This document shows, piece after piece, positions 1 to 6,789 of a DNA stretch of 36,831 nt (its first letter is position 1; each line of letters opens with the position of its first letter). The DNA is taken from NCBI GenBank assembly GCA_017994425.1, contig JAGOKS010000015.1, forward strand, positions 1-36,831. The letters run 5' to 3'. The stretch is from Bacteroidales bacterium. Its GTDB lineage: Bacteria; Bacteroidota; Bacteroidia; Bacteroidales; WCHB1-69. The notes under the pieces were generated by a model. The model was not told the origin of the DNA and did not search any database. It was given only the letters and a program-made list of their open reading frames with translations. Made by a program: the position numbers and the translations under genes.

Positions 1-17
1 ATTAATTATATATATAC

Positions 18-45
18 AAAATGGCTTTCTTTTGAAAGCCATTTT
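18..45 (-). terminator. Terminator after the first lipoprotein gene
   Basis: A perfect 12-bp stem (18-29 pairs with 34-45) closes on a TTTT loop, five bases past the stop codon of the minus-strand lipoprotein gene. The A/T-rich stem ends supply the U-tract. Because the stem is symmetric it could also act on the other strand. Confidence 0.7.
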
Positions 46-49
46 AGAA

Positions 50-289
50 TTATTTACATTTAATTTCTACAGTAACCACTTTACCATCCGTTACCCAGGA
101 TAAACCTTGATGGGGATTTACTGATTGTTCCTCGCAAACACTCGACTCAAAATACTTAACTGTATTATCACTTAGAACAGCTATCTTTTGTCCATCCTCA
201 TAACGAACGCAATTGCATTGTTTTGCACATGAACTACTCAATACAGCAACAATAGCTGAAACAGCTACTAAAAATAAAATCTTTTTCAT
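50..289 (-). CDS. Small secreted lipoprotein, unknown function
   Basis: This 79-residue protein starts with a typical lipoprotein signal: a Lys-Lys N-terminus, a hydrophobic stretch and a lipobox-like SSSC with Cys at about residue 21. The mature part is only about 58 residues and carries further cysteines (CNC, one in SVCEE, and one two residues from the end), so a small disulfide-stabilised fold is possible. A -7 element lies upstream at 334-341 and a hairpin terminator follows directly, so it appears to be a single-gene transcript. I do not recognise the family. Similar short Cys-containing lipoproteins are common in Bacteroidota, and no function can be assigned. Confidence 0.7.
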   Translation of the reverse strand: MKKILFLVAVSAIVAVLSSSCAKQCNCVRYEDGQKIAVLSDNTVKYFESSVCEEQSVNPHQGLSWVTDGKVVTVEIKCK

Positions 290-333
290 ATAATATGTAT
301 TTTTAATGTTAATTATTATTGTTTAAATTTTTA

Positions 334-341
334 CAAAAGTA
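334..341 (-). promoter_or_regulatory. -7 promoter element (lipoprotein at 50-289)
   Basis: Reads TACTTTTG on the minus strand, a full match to the Bacteroidota TAnnTTTG -7 consensus, about 45 bases before the start codon. Confidence 0.6.
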
Positions 342-426
342 GTTAAATAAAAGACATAATATAATATTCTTTAAAATAATAAAAAAAATATTTTATCATT
401 TACGCAAAAGATAAACGAAATTAATG

Positions 427-434
427 TATTTTTG
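427..434 (+). promoter_or_regulatory. -7 promoter element (OmpA-family gene)
   Basis: TATTTTTG matches the TAnnTTTG consensus. The expected transcription start near 440 leaves almost no leader for an ATG at 452, but a normal one of about 50 bases for the ATG at 491. This is one reason for choosing 491. Confidence 0.65.
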
Positions 435-490
435 CAATCGAATCTAACTAAATGAGTAATCAGCTATTTATCCAATTTAATTATAAAAAA

Positions 491-1762
491 ATGAAAAACA
501 AAAAAAACATAAGTTTCTTATTAACTGGATGGTTTATTTTATCAGGCATGCTATCTTATAGTCAAATTGATATACGGGGAAAAATTAAACAAAAAGTGGA
601 GGAAAGAGTTGAACAAAAAGTCGATGAAAAAATCGATGAAGGCTTGGATGAAATTTTTAATGAAAATGAAGAAATAGAAACTGAAGAAGAAATAAACAAT
701 GAAGGGAATGAATCTCAAAGTCAAAAAACTAATTCAACAAAACCTCAAGAAAAACCAAAATTAGAATCTTATACTAAATATGATTTTATTCCCGGAGATA
801 AAATTTTATTTTATGAGGATTTTTCACAAGATGCCATCGGCGATTTCCCCGCTTTATGGACATCTAATAGCGGTGGTGAAGTCAAAAAAGTGAATATTGC
901 AGAAGGTAAATGGTTTCATTTAAATGGCAAGGATGCTGTATATTGTTACTCGAAAACCATTAATTTTCCCGATAATTTTATAATTGAGTTTGACATTATT
1001 CCAGATGCAGAATATTATCATGGAATTACTTATACTTTATACCAAGAAGATTTAGAAAACCCGAAAGAAATTAATGATGATTTATATCCAGGATTAAAAG
1101 GTTTACATATTACACTCAAACAAGATGGGTGGACAACAAAAGGGTATAATAATGTAACTAGTGCCGATTGGCTTATTGGAGAAAGTTCTACAAATCCTGT
1201 TAAATTAGAAGAAGTAAATCATGTTATAATTTGGATACAAAAAAGAAGAGTAAGAATTTATCATAATGGCGGTAAAGCACTAGATGTTCCTACGAATATA
1301 TACAGTGAAACACAATTCAATAAAATGCTTTTTTCGGGTTGGGATGCCAATAGCTTTCCTATGGTTACTAATCTAAAAATTACAACTGCCTCTCCGGATA
1401 TGCGAAGTAAATTATTAACTGAAGGAAAAATTATATCGTACGGCATTTATTTTGATAGCGGGAAAGACATCGTTAAACCGGAATCCTACGGCTCACTAAA
1501 AGAAATTGCAAAAATATTGACAGAAAATCCGGAGGTTAAAATAAAAATAATCGGACATACTGATAGCGATGGCAATGATGCCTTGAATCTAGATCTGTCA
1601 AAAAGAAGAGCTCAAAATGTTAAAAATGCTTTAATAAAAGATTTTAGTATTAATAGCGATCGTATACAAACAGATGGAAAAGGCGAAATAGAACCACTCG
1701 CACCTAATACATCCTTCGAAAATAAAGCTAAAAACAGAAGAGTGGAATTTATCAAAATTTAA
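491..1762 (+). CDS. OmpA-family outer membrane / peptidoglycan-binding protein
   Basis: A secreted protein with three parts. Residues 1-25 are a signal peptide ending at SYSQ. Residues ~28-75 are a highly charged Lys/Glu segment with heptad-like spacing, probably an amphipathic helix or coiled coil. Next comes a ~190-residue beta-rich region (FYEDFSQDAIGDFPALW...) resembling the concanavalin-like domains often found ahead of OmpA in Bacteroidota. The last ~105 residues are a clear OmpA C-terminal domain (IYFDSG start, GHTDSDG, NLDLSKRRAQNV, final NRRVEF) that binds peptidoglycan. An upstream in-frame ATG at 452 would add 13 residues in front of the signal peptide; the start at 491 gives a normal signal peptide. 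It is probably monocistronic. The ligand of the middle domain is unknown. Confidence 0.85.
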   Translation: MKNKKNISFLLTGWFILSGMLSYSQIDIRGKIKQKVEERVEQKVDEKIDEGLDEIFNENEEIETEEEINNEGNESQSQKTNSTKPQEKPKLESYTKYDFIPGDKILFYEDFSQDAIGDFPALWTSNSGGEVKKVNIAEGKWFHLNGKDAVYCYSKTINFPDNFIIEFDIIPDAEYYHGITYTLYQEDLENPKEINDDLYPGLKGLHITLKQDGWTTKGYNNVTSADWLIGESSTNPVKLEEVNHVIIWIQKRRVRIYHNGGKALDVPTNIYSETQFNKMLFSGWDANSFPMVTNLKITTASPDMRSKLLTEGKIISYGIYFDSGKDIVKPESYGSLKEIAKILTENPEVKIKIIGHTDSDGNDALNLDLSKRRAQNVKNALIKDFSINSDRIQTDGKGEIEPLAPNTSFENKAKNRRVEFIKI

Positions 1763-1916
1763 TTTATTTTTGTAAACACATTCTTTTTCAGAGATATTTA
1801 TAAAAAAACTCTCATTCTTTTTTCAATTTTTCATAAAATCAAGTCTTGTTTTTCTTTTAATTAGTTGAAAAATTAAATCTGTGTGATAAAAATAGATTTT
1901 GTGTTTTTAATTTTTA

Positions 1917-1924
1917 TATTTTTG
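1917..1924 (+). promoter_or_regulatory. -7 promoter element (gene pair at 1944-3403)
   Basis: TATTTTTG, TAnnTTTG consensus, with an implied start near 1930. The following ATG at 1944 is favoured over the GTG at 1938, which would leave a shorter leader. Confidence 0.6.
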
Positions 1925-1943
1925 TCAAGTATAAAAAGTGCAA

Positions 1944-2639
1944 ATGTATTTACGTAGCTTAAATAATATTGTTTTTCTTATTTTCTTTATACCTATTTAT
2001 ATTAATGCCCAAATTGATGTAAGATTACAAGCTGATATTGGCAAAAACAATCTCAGTTTACATGCGTTTTCCAATGCAGCCGTCATGACTTCATTTTATT
2101 TTACAAAAAACACTTTTAGTATTGGAAGTCAATTAACTATTTCTGATAATCCCTTACCTGCTTTTTACATAAATTATACTCGAAATATTGAAATATATAA
2201 ACAAAAGTTTGACTTGAAAGCCTTCTATACCTTTGATATGTTTTCAGAAAAACTGTATGAAATTAACCGTGGTTTACTAGCCGGATACATCTTACCTCAT
2301 TTTACATTTAAAATTGGTACAAATTTTAGAACTTACCGCATTTTTACAAACAGTGATAGTACAATTAACGAAAATTTTAATTTCATGTATTTGGTAACCT
2401 ATTATATAAATTCTCCCGCAAGCAATTGGAACGTAGGCATAACGCTTACAAATTTTGATTTTTTTCTAATCAATCAAGAAACAAATCCTATGTTCAACAT
2501 AGAAACATTCTATACAATAACCCCACACTTAAAGGTTTTATTTGAAGCATGGTATATTAGTTCTGGAGCATTGAATTTAAGCGTGAATCCTTTTGGTTTT
2601 TACTTTAGAACAGCGTGTGTATGCAATATAAATTATTAA
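1944..2639 (+). CDS. Secreted, probably outer-membrane beta-barrel protein
   Basis: The 231-residue protein has an N-terminal signal peptide ending near YINAQ. The rest is made of alternating hydrophobic/polar, aromatic-rich stretches with many Tyr, Phe and Asn residues and no long hydrophobic helix, as in small outer-membrane beta-barrels. The last residues are Asn-Ile-Asn-Tyr. I cannot place it in a named family. Its 3' end overlaps the next gene by 19 bases, so it is translationally linked to the metallophosphoesterase lipoprotein. That suggests the two act together at the envelope. A GTG two codons upstream is an alternative start. Confidence 0.7.
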   Translation: MYLRSLNNIVFLIFFIPIYINAQIDVRLQADIGKNNLSLHAFSNAAVMTSFYFTKNTFSIGSQLTISDNPLPAFYINYTRNIEIYKQKFDLKAFYTFDMFSEKLYEINRGLLAGYILPHFTFKIGTNFRTYRIFTNSDSTINENFNFMYLVTYYINSPASNWNVGITLTNFDFFLINQETNPMFNIETFYTITPHLKVLFEAWYISSGALNLSVNPFGFYFRTACVCNINY

Positions 2640-3403
2640 AATTAATAGGCTTTATAAGCATTATAGGCTTGACTTCATGTGAAAAGATTGACCTAAGAGG
2701 TGCTTTCTTTTCGTATCAAACCGTCAACGAACGTTTTGAAGAATCAATGGAATGGAATGAAGAAAATCCATTTAAGGAAATTAAAACGACTAACGAAGCG
2801 TATTCTTTTTTTGTAATGGCTGACAGTCATATTGGAGGCATTGAAAACTTTCAGACATTCACAAAAAACGCTATCTCATCAAAGGCTTTAGCCTTAGTGA
2901 TGGTTGGAGATATTACAACCGGACGTATTAAAGACTACGAAACATTATCACAAAACATTCCTCACGAAGATTCCATTACATCCTTTTTAATGGTTGGAAA
3001 TCACGATATTTATTTCGATGGTTGGAAAGAATTTTATAAACGTTTTGGTTCATCAACGTACTATTTTTGGGTAAAAACACCTAAAGCTAAGGATTTATTT
3101 ATTTGTCTTGATTCCGGAAGTGGAACCTTGGGAGACAAGCAATTACAATGGTTAAAAGACTTATTACAAGAAAAACGAAACTTATATCGTCATTGTATAG
3201 TATTCACTCATGTTAATTTTTTCCGCACACGACACACAGGTAGTACCAATCCTGTTGTTGATGAATTGCAAACTTTAATGGATTTATTCTATACTTACAA
3301 TGTTAATTTCGTCATAATGGGACATGATCATATAAAAAGCATAGAAAATTTAGAAAAAACAACCTATATTACATTGGATGCAATCTTGGATGGTTTTAGT
3401 TAA
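2621..3403 (+). CDS. Calcineurin-like metallophosphoesterase lipoprotein, C-terminally truncated
   Basis: This protein carries the full dimetal phosphoesterase motif set in order: ADSHIGG (D-x-H), VMVGDIT (GD), VGNHD (GNHD), a His in FTHVNF and MGHDH (GHxH). It starts with a lipoprotein signal whose lipobox is LTSC, so it is predicted to be anchored in the envelope and act on an unknown phosphoester. The start at 2621 overlaps the upstream barrel gene by 19 bases. The frame ends at a TAA (3401-3403) just after the last beta-strand motif (TLDAILDG). Beyond that stop the same frame stays open for 19 more sensible codons to TAA at 3461. The gene therefore appears to have lost its normal C-terminus through a single base change (CAA to TAA would restore a Gln). 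All metal-binding motifs remain, so activity may be retained. Confidence 0.85.
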   Translation: MQYKLLKLIGFISIIGLTSCEKIDLRGAFFSYQTVNERFEESMEWNEENPFKEIKTTNEAYSFFVMADSHIGGIENFQTFTKNAISSKALALVMVGDITTGRIKDYETLSQNIPHEDSITSFLMVGNHDIYFDGWKEFYKRFGSSTYYFWVKTPKAKDLFICLDSGSGTLGDKQLQWLKDLLQEKRNLYRHCIVFTHVNFFRTRHTGSTNPVVDELQTLMDLFYTYNVNFVIMGHDHIKSIENLEKTTYITLDAILDGFS

Positions 3404-3463
3404 GCAAGTTATTTAAAACTATCAATAGACGATTTTGTAGAGAATGAATTTGTTAATCTGTAA
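3404..3463 (+). other. Cut-off C-terminal end of the metallophosphoesterase frame
   Basis: Directly after the TAA at 3401-3403 the same frame encodes 19 residues beginning ASYLKL and ending FVNL before a second TAA (3461-3463). The alternation of beta-strand residues and acidic turn resembles the last strands of this enzyme family, so the segment reads as a remnant of the original gene end and not as spacer. Confidence 0.5.
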
Positions 3464-3516
3464 ACCTGATAAAAATCGTATCTTTTAAATGTTCGATTCA
3501 TTAAAAGAAAAAAACA

Positions 3517-3524
3517 TACTTTTG
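3517..3524 (+). promoter_or_regulatory. -7 promoter element (histidine phosphatase)
   Basis: TACTTTTG matches TAnnTTTG about 32 bases before the ATG at 3557. Confidence 0.65.
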
Positions 3525-3556
3525 TAATCTTAAAAATTATCATTAGATAAAATAGT

Positions 3557-4192
3557 ATGCATAGAGAAGAAATTATTAAAGAGTCTTACAAAAAAAATTG
3601 TTACGGATTGGTAGTAAGGCATGCAACACGAGAAGCCATTAAAGACGTAAAACAATCTATATATCAATTGCTTACTCCTGAAGGAAAAGCTATGGCTTAT
3701 ACTTTCGGAACTAAATTATCAGCGAATAAACCTATCAGAATATATCACAGTTTTATTGAAAGATGCAAACAAACAGCTGATTGTATTGCAGAAGGGTTTC
3801 AAGGCGAAGTCATTTCAATAAACATTGCCGATTCATTAACCGGATTTTATGTTTACAATCCGGAATCCGTATTAGGAAGCGTAAACGACATTGGAAGTTT
3901 TAAATTTTTAAGTGATTGGTTTCAAAATTTTTATTCAAAAAAAGACATTATGCCTGCCCTTGAAGCACGACAACAAATGCTTAATTTCTTTATAGATACT
4001 TTTAATCCGGACTATTTAAACATTTACATTACTCATGATTGGAATATTGCTGTATTATACAGTCTGCATTATAATGTTATAAATGAAGTGTACAAATGGC
4101 CTGGATATATGCATGGAGTTAGTTTAGAACATAACAATCTGAAACATTCAATATATATTGAAGCCGAAGCACCCATAGAAATTAATTGTTAA
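3557..4192 (+). CDS. Histidine phosphatase superfamily protein
   Basis: The N-terminus holds the signature catalytic LVVRHATRE (Arg21-His22), where the His would be the phosphorylated nucleophile. A second Arg lies in the YHSFIERCKQTAD segment, the usual phosphate-pocket position. The C-terminal THDWN supplies the second catalytic His, with an adjacent Asp as in the branch-2 (acid phosphatase-like) HD motif. There is no signal peptide, so it is cytoplasmic. At 211 residues it is short for branch 2 and closer to phosphoglycerate-mutase-like phosphatases. It has its own promoter and no operon partner. The substrate cannot be told from sequence. Confidence 0.8.
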   Translation: MHREEIIKESYKKNCYGLVVRHATREAIKDVKQSIYQLLTPEGKAMAYTFGTKLSANKPIRIYHSFIERCKQTADCIAEGFQGEVISINIADSLTGFYVYNPESVLGSVNDIGSFKFLSDWFQNFYSKKDIMPALEARQQMLNFFIDTFNPDYLNIYITHDWNIAVLYSLHYNVINEVYKWPGYMHGVSLEHNNLKHSIYIEAEAPIEINC

Positions 4193-4243
4193 TTTTTTTT
4201 ATTTTTTTTTAAATTGTTTTTGTTTTATTAACCAAAAATAGCA

Positions 4244-4251
4244 TATTTTTG
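4244..4251 (+). promoter_or_regulatory. -7 promoter element (lipoprotein / K-Q-rich protein operon)
   Basis: TATTTTTG matches the consensus. It implies a leader of about 130 bases before the ATG at 4388, unusually long for this window, and that leader contains an 18-codon ORF. Confidence 0.6.
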
Positions 4252-4307
4252 CACAACATTAAAAACGTTATTATTTTATTGATTATTACATTTTATCAAC
4301 ATTAATA

Positions 4308-4364
4308 ATGGAGTTTGAAACCATTAAAAAAAACAAGGCGGAAACTGAAAAGCCAGATGAGTAA
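4308..4364 (+). CDS. Possible 18-codon leader ORF
   Basis: An ATG-started frame of 18 codons (begins MEFETIKK, ends KPDE) lies inside the transcribed leader of the small lipoprotein gene, 23 bases before its start. The peptide is highly charged and has no signal sequence. It may be a regulatory upstream ORF, a tiny protein or chance; only its position argues for it. Confidence 0.25.
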   Translation: MEFETIKKNKAETEKPDE

Positions 4365-4387
4365 GTATAAATTATAAAAAAAATAAT

Positions 4388-4591
4388 ATGCTAAAAAAAA
4401 TTTTAACACTCACAGTCATCGGTTTATTTTTTGCCGCATGCGGCGGAAATACAGAAACCACGGAAGCCACACAAGAACAAATTGAAGCTATTGAACAATC
4501 TAATCAAAAATTAGATGAAGTAATTAATTCTTCAACAGAAGAAATTGATACTTTGCAAAGCGAAATTGATAATTTACTAAATAATATTTAA
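4388..4591 (+). CDS. Small coiled-coil lipoprotein
   Basis: A 67-residue lipoprotein: signal peptide with lipobox FFAAC (Cys at about residue 18), then about 45 residues rich in Glu, Gln and Ile/Leu at heptad-like intervals (IEAIEQSNQKLDEVI, IDTLQSEIDNLLNNI). The mature part is predicted to be one long helix that could oligomerise, somewhat like Lpp in shape though not evidently homologous. The next gene starts five bases downstream, so the two are co-transcribed and probably function together in the envelope. No known family is recognised. Confidence 0.7.
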   Translation: MLKKILTLTVIGLFFAACGGNTETTEATQEQIEAIEQSNQKLDEVINSSTEEIDTLQSEIDNLLNNI

Positions 4592-4596
4592 TCATT

Positions 4597-5187
4597 ATGA
4601 AAAAGATATTCGTAATCATCGTAGCTGTGTTAACAGTTTGCCATCTAGGAATGGCCCAAGGTAAAGGGAAAGGTCAACAAAACGGAAAGTCCGAACAGAA
4701 AATCGAAAAAACAGAACATAAACAACAAGGTAAAGAGCTTAAAAAGGATACCGTAAATGCGGATAAACAGCACATGCAACAAAACAAAAAACAAAAAGGA
4801 GACAAAGTGCAAGCAGAAAAAGAAACTAAAGATCAAAATCAAGGGCAAGGAAATGCCTATGGTAAAAATAAAGGTGATTTACAAGGAAAAGAATTTGGTC
4901 AACAAAGAGCTGCCGATGCAAGAGCTGCTGCTCAATTAAAAAAAGATGAAGCCGAAAAACACATTAAAACACAAGAAGATCAAATTAAAACGAATGAAAC
5001 CAAAATAAAAGAAGCTAAAACTAAAGTAGAAACCCAAGAAAAAAAAGGTGAAATCAGCAAAGAAGAAGCTAAAATCAAACAAGAACAAATACAGCAAGCT
5101 GAAGAAAAAGTAAACAGAATGAAAACCGCTGTTGAAAAAGAAAAAAAAGAGGTAGAAAAAATAAATGAAACCTTACAAGCAGAATAA
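4597..5187 (+). CDS. Secreted Lys/Gln/Glu-rich low-complexity protein
   Basis: A signal peptide (cleavage near GMAQ) is followed by a Gly-Lys-Gln segment (GKGKGQQNGK) and then a long stretch dominated by Lys, Glu, Gln and Ala. Around residue 85 there is a more conserved-looking patch (NAYGKNKGDLQGKEFGQQRA) ahead of a ~90-residue probable coiled coil. The patch resembles a recurring motif of small secreted Bacteroidota proteins of unknown function. The C-terminal helix could pair with the coiled-coil lipoprotein encoded five bases upstream. A strong terminator follows. No enzymatic motif is visible. Confidence 0.7.
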   Translation: MKKIFVIIVAVLTVCHLGMAQGKGKGQQNGKSEQKIEKTEHKQQGKELKKDTVNADKQHMQQNKKQKGDKVQAEKETKDQNQGQGNAYGKNKGDLQGKEFGQQRAADARAAAQLKKDEAEKHIKTQEDQIKTNETKIKEAKTKVETQEKKGEISKEEAKIKQEQIQQAEEKVNRMKTAVEKEKKEVEKINETLQAE

Positions 5188-5200
5188 AAATATCACTTTT

Positions 5201-5243
5201 ATAATAAAAAATCCTCTGATATCAACAGGGGATTTTTTATTAT
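5201..5243 (+). terminator. Strong intrinsic terminator
   Basis: An 18-bp stem (5201-5218 with 5226-5243, one G-U pair) around a 7-base loop, with a run of six T in the 3' arm. It closes the lipoprotein / K-Q-rich protein transcript just before the next promoter. Confidence 0.85.
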
Positions 5244-5252
5244 AAAAATAAG

Positions 5253-5260
5253 TACTTTTG
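5253..5260 (+). promoter_or_regulatory. -7 promoter element (EFR1 gene)
   Basis: TACTTTTG matches the consensus. The implied transcript start leaves a leader of only about 17 bases. Confidence 0.6.
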
Positions 5261-5283
5261 TAAAGCAGTAATTTTTAAAAAGT

Positions 5284-6321
5284 ATGACCCCTTATTCAAA
5301 ACTAATTGTTTATTATTTTTCAGGCACCGGAAATTCTAAAAATGTAGCTATTTGGTTATCTGAAGTTGCTCTTGAAAAAAACATGAAATTTGAATTAAAT
5401 AACATTACACAATGCAATAAACACAACATCCTCTCCCCTCCTCCGAACGTCTTACTTGCTTTTGTTTCTCCTATACATGGATTTAACTATCCCATAATTA
5501 TGTTGAAATTTATTTTACAATTTCCGAAAGGGAAGAATAATATTTTATTATTAAACACAAGAGGTGGTTTATTGGCAGGCAAAAAAATAATTCCGGGAGT
5601 TACAGGCCTTGCTTTTTATGTTAGTGCCTGTATTTTAAAAATAAAAAAGTATTCCATCAAAGCAATGTATCCTGTGAATTTGCCATCCAATTGGACATTC
5701 CTCCATCCAGGATTAAAACAAGAAGCGGTTACTTATATGCATATTATTAATAAAGAAAAAATTCGCAATTTTGCCCGTAAAGTATTCGATGGAAAAAGCA
5801 ATTATAAAGGGTTGTATGAAATTATTCAAGACAGTATTGCAGCACCTATTTCAATTTTATATTTTTTCATCGGGCGATTTTTCTTTACTAAAACTTATTT
5901 ATCATCAAGAGAATGCAACCATTGCAATATTTGTATTAATAACTGCCCGAAAAAAGCAATTATTACAATTGACAAACGACCTTTTTGGACTTTTAAATGT
6001 GAAAATTGCATGAAATGTATCGCCAATTGTCCACAAAAAGCTATTCAAATCACACATGGACTATTTACATTGTATATTTTGCTTTTTTATGTATTCTTTA
6101 TAAACACGTTTTTCTTTTATTTCGAACTTTATATTTTTGAAATAGAGAGCCAACTAGCTAAAAACATCATTGAAACGGGTTTGTGTTTAGGTCTCTTTGC
6201 AGCATGGTATCGTTTGATACATTTCCTGATTCGAGTTCCCTTCTTTGAGCGTATTATGTCTTATACTTCTCTAACAAAATTGCGTTTCTGGAGAAGATAT
6301 AAAGCACTTGAAAATGTATAA
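5284..6321 (+). CDS. EFR1-family flavodoxin/ferredoxin with C-terminal membrane helices
   Basis: The N-terminus is flavodoxin-like with the FMN phosphate loop YFSGTGNSKNVA (residues ~12-23). At residues ~210-255 there are two [4Fe-4S] ferredoxin motifs (CNHCNICINNCPK and CENCMKCIANCPQ). This fusion defines EFR1 proteins, predicted cytoplasmic electron carriers linking FMN to two iron-sulfur clusters. Unlike a minimal EFR1 protein, this one continues with about 90 residues containing two probable transmembrane helices, which would fix it to the inner membrane. It has its own promoter and converges on the GNAT gene 7 bases away. Electron donor and acceptor are unknown. A low-potential anaerobic reaction is plausible. 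Confidence 0.87.
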   Translation: MTPYSKLIVYYFSGTGNSKNVAIWLSEVALEKNMKFELNNITQCNKHNILSPPPNVLLAFVSPIHGFNYPIIMLKFILQFPKGKNNILLLNTRGGLLAGKKIIPGVTGLAFYVSACILKIKKYSIKAMYPVNLPSNWTFLHPGLKQEAVTYMHIINKEKIRNFARKVFDGKSNYKGLYEIIQDSIAAPISILYFFIGRFFFTKTYLSSRECNHCNICINNCPKKAIITIDKRPFWTFKCENCMKCIANCPQKAIQITHGLFTLYILLFYVFFINTFFFYFELYIFEIESQLAKNIIETGLCLGLFAAWYRLIHFLIRVPFFERIMSYTSLTKLRFWRRYKALENV

Positions 6322-6328
6322 ATGATTT

Positions 6329-6781
6329 CTAATCGTTGAGATAACAATGCATTATTAAAGCATTAGCCCCATCTATATAATAATTTGTTTTAATCCCAGT
6401 TTCAATAAACCCAAACTTTTTATATAGTTGAATAGCTTGATTGTTATTTTCTCTTACTTCTAAACTAATACACGGATAATGCATTTCTTTCGCTACATTA
6501 ATAAGATGATGCATTAAAACTTGCCCAACATTTTTACCACGTGCATTCGGATGAACAGCAATTGAATATAAACGAATTTTTTTAGACCGTTTTTTTGTTA
6601 GCAGTATATAATAACCCAGAATTTGTTTATTATTCTCAGCAATATAAAAAATTGCATGCATCAATAAATATTTAAATTGACGTTTCGAAAAGCTATCCAC
6701 ATCAAAGCTGGCATATTCTATTTCTACAATTTCTTTTAAATCAGATATAAGCGCTTTACGAATCTCGACATTTATGTTCAT
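6329..6781 (-). CDS. GNAT N-acetyltransferase (RimI-like)
   Basis: A single GNAT domain of about 150 residues. The acetyl-CoA loop is VHPNARGKNVGQVLM (an R-G-x-x-G-type motif A). It is followed by the SLEVRENNNQAIQLYKKFGF block typical of RimI-type protein N-acetyltransferases. The ATG at 6781 is chosen over a TTG at 6793, which overlaps the upstream stop. It lies 8 bases behind the RLAN/RimK gene, so the two form an operon. Comparative work on amidoligases (Iyer, Aravind and colleagues) noted RLAN-containing RimK proteins next to GNAT acetyltransferases. The likely role is acetylation of a peptide or amino compound made or attached by the ligase. Confidence 0.85.
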   Translation of the reverse strand: MNINVEIRKALISDLKEIVEIEYASFDVDSFSKRQFKYLLMHAIFYIAENNKQILGYYILLTKKRSKKIRLYSIAVHPNARGKNVGQVLMHHLINVAKEMHYPCISLEVRENNNQAIQLYKKFGFIETGIKTNYYIDGANALIMHCYLND

Positions 6782-6789
6782 AACAAATA

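Noticed and set aside
452-490. Longer start for the OmpA-family protein
   Set aside because: It puts 13 non-signal residues ahead of a normal signal peptide and leaves almost no leader after the -7 element at 427-434.
3401-3403. Stop-codon reassignment (TAA as sense)
   Set aside because: TAA ends most genes in the window, including ribosomal protein genes, so a changed code is excluded; mutation or error is the simpler reading.
5771-6013. 80-codon frame inside the EFR1 gene
   Set aside because: It is out of frame within a well-supported protein and has no motif of its own.
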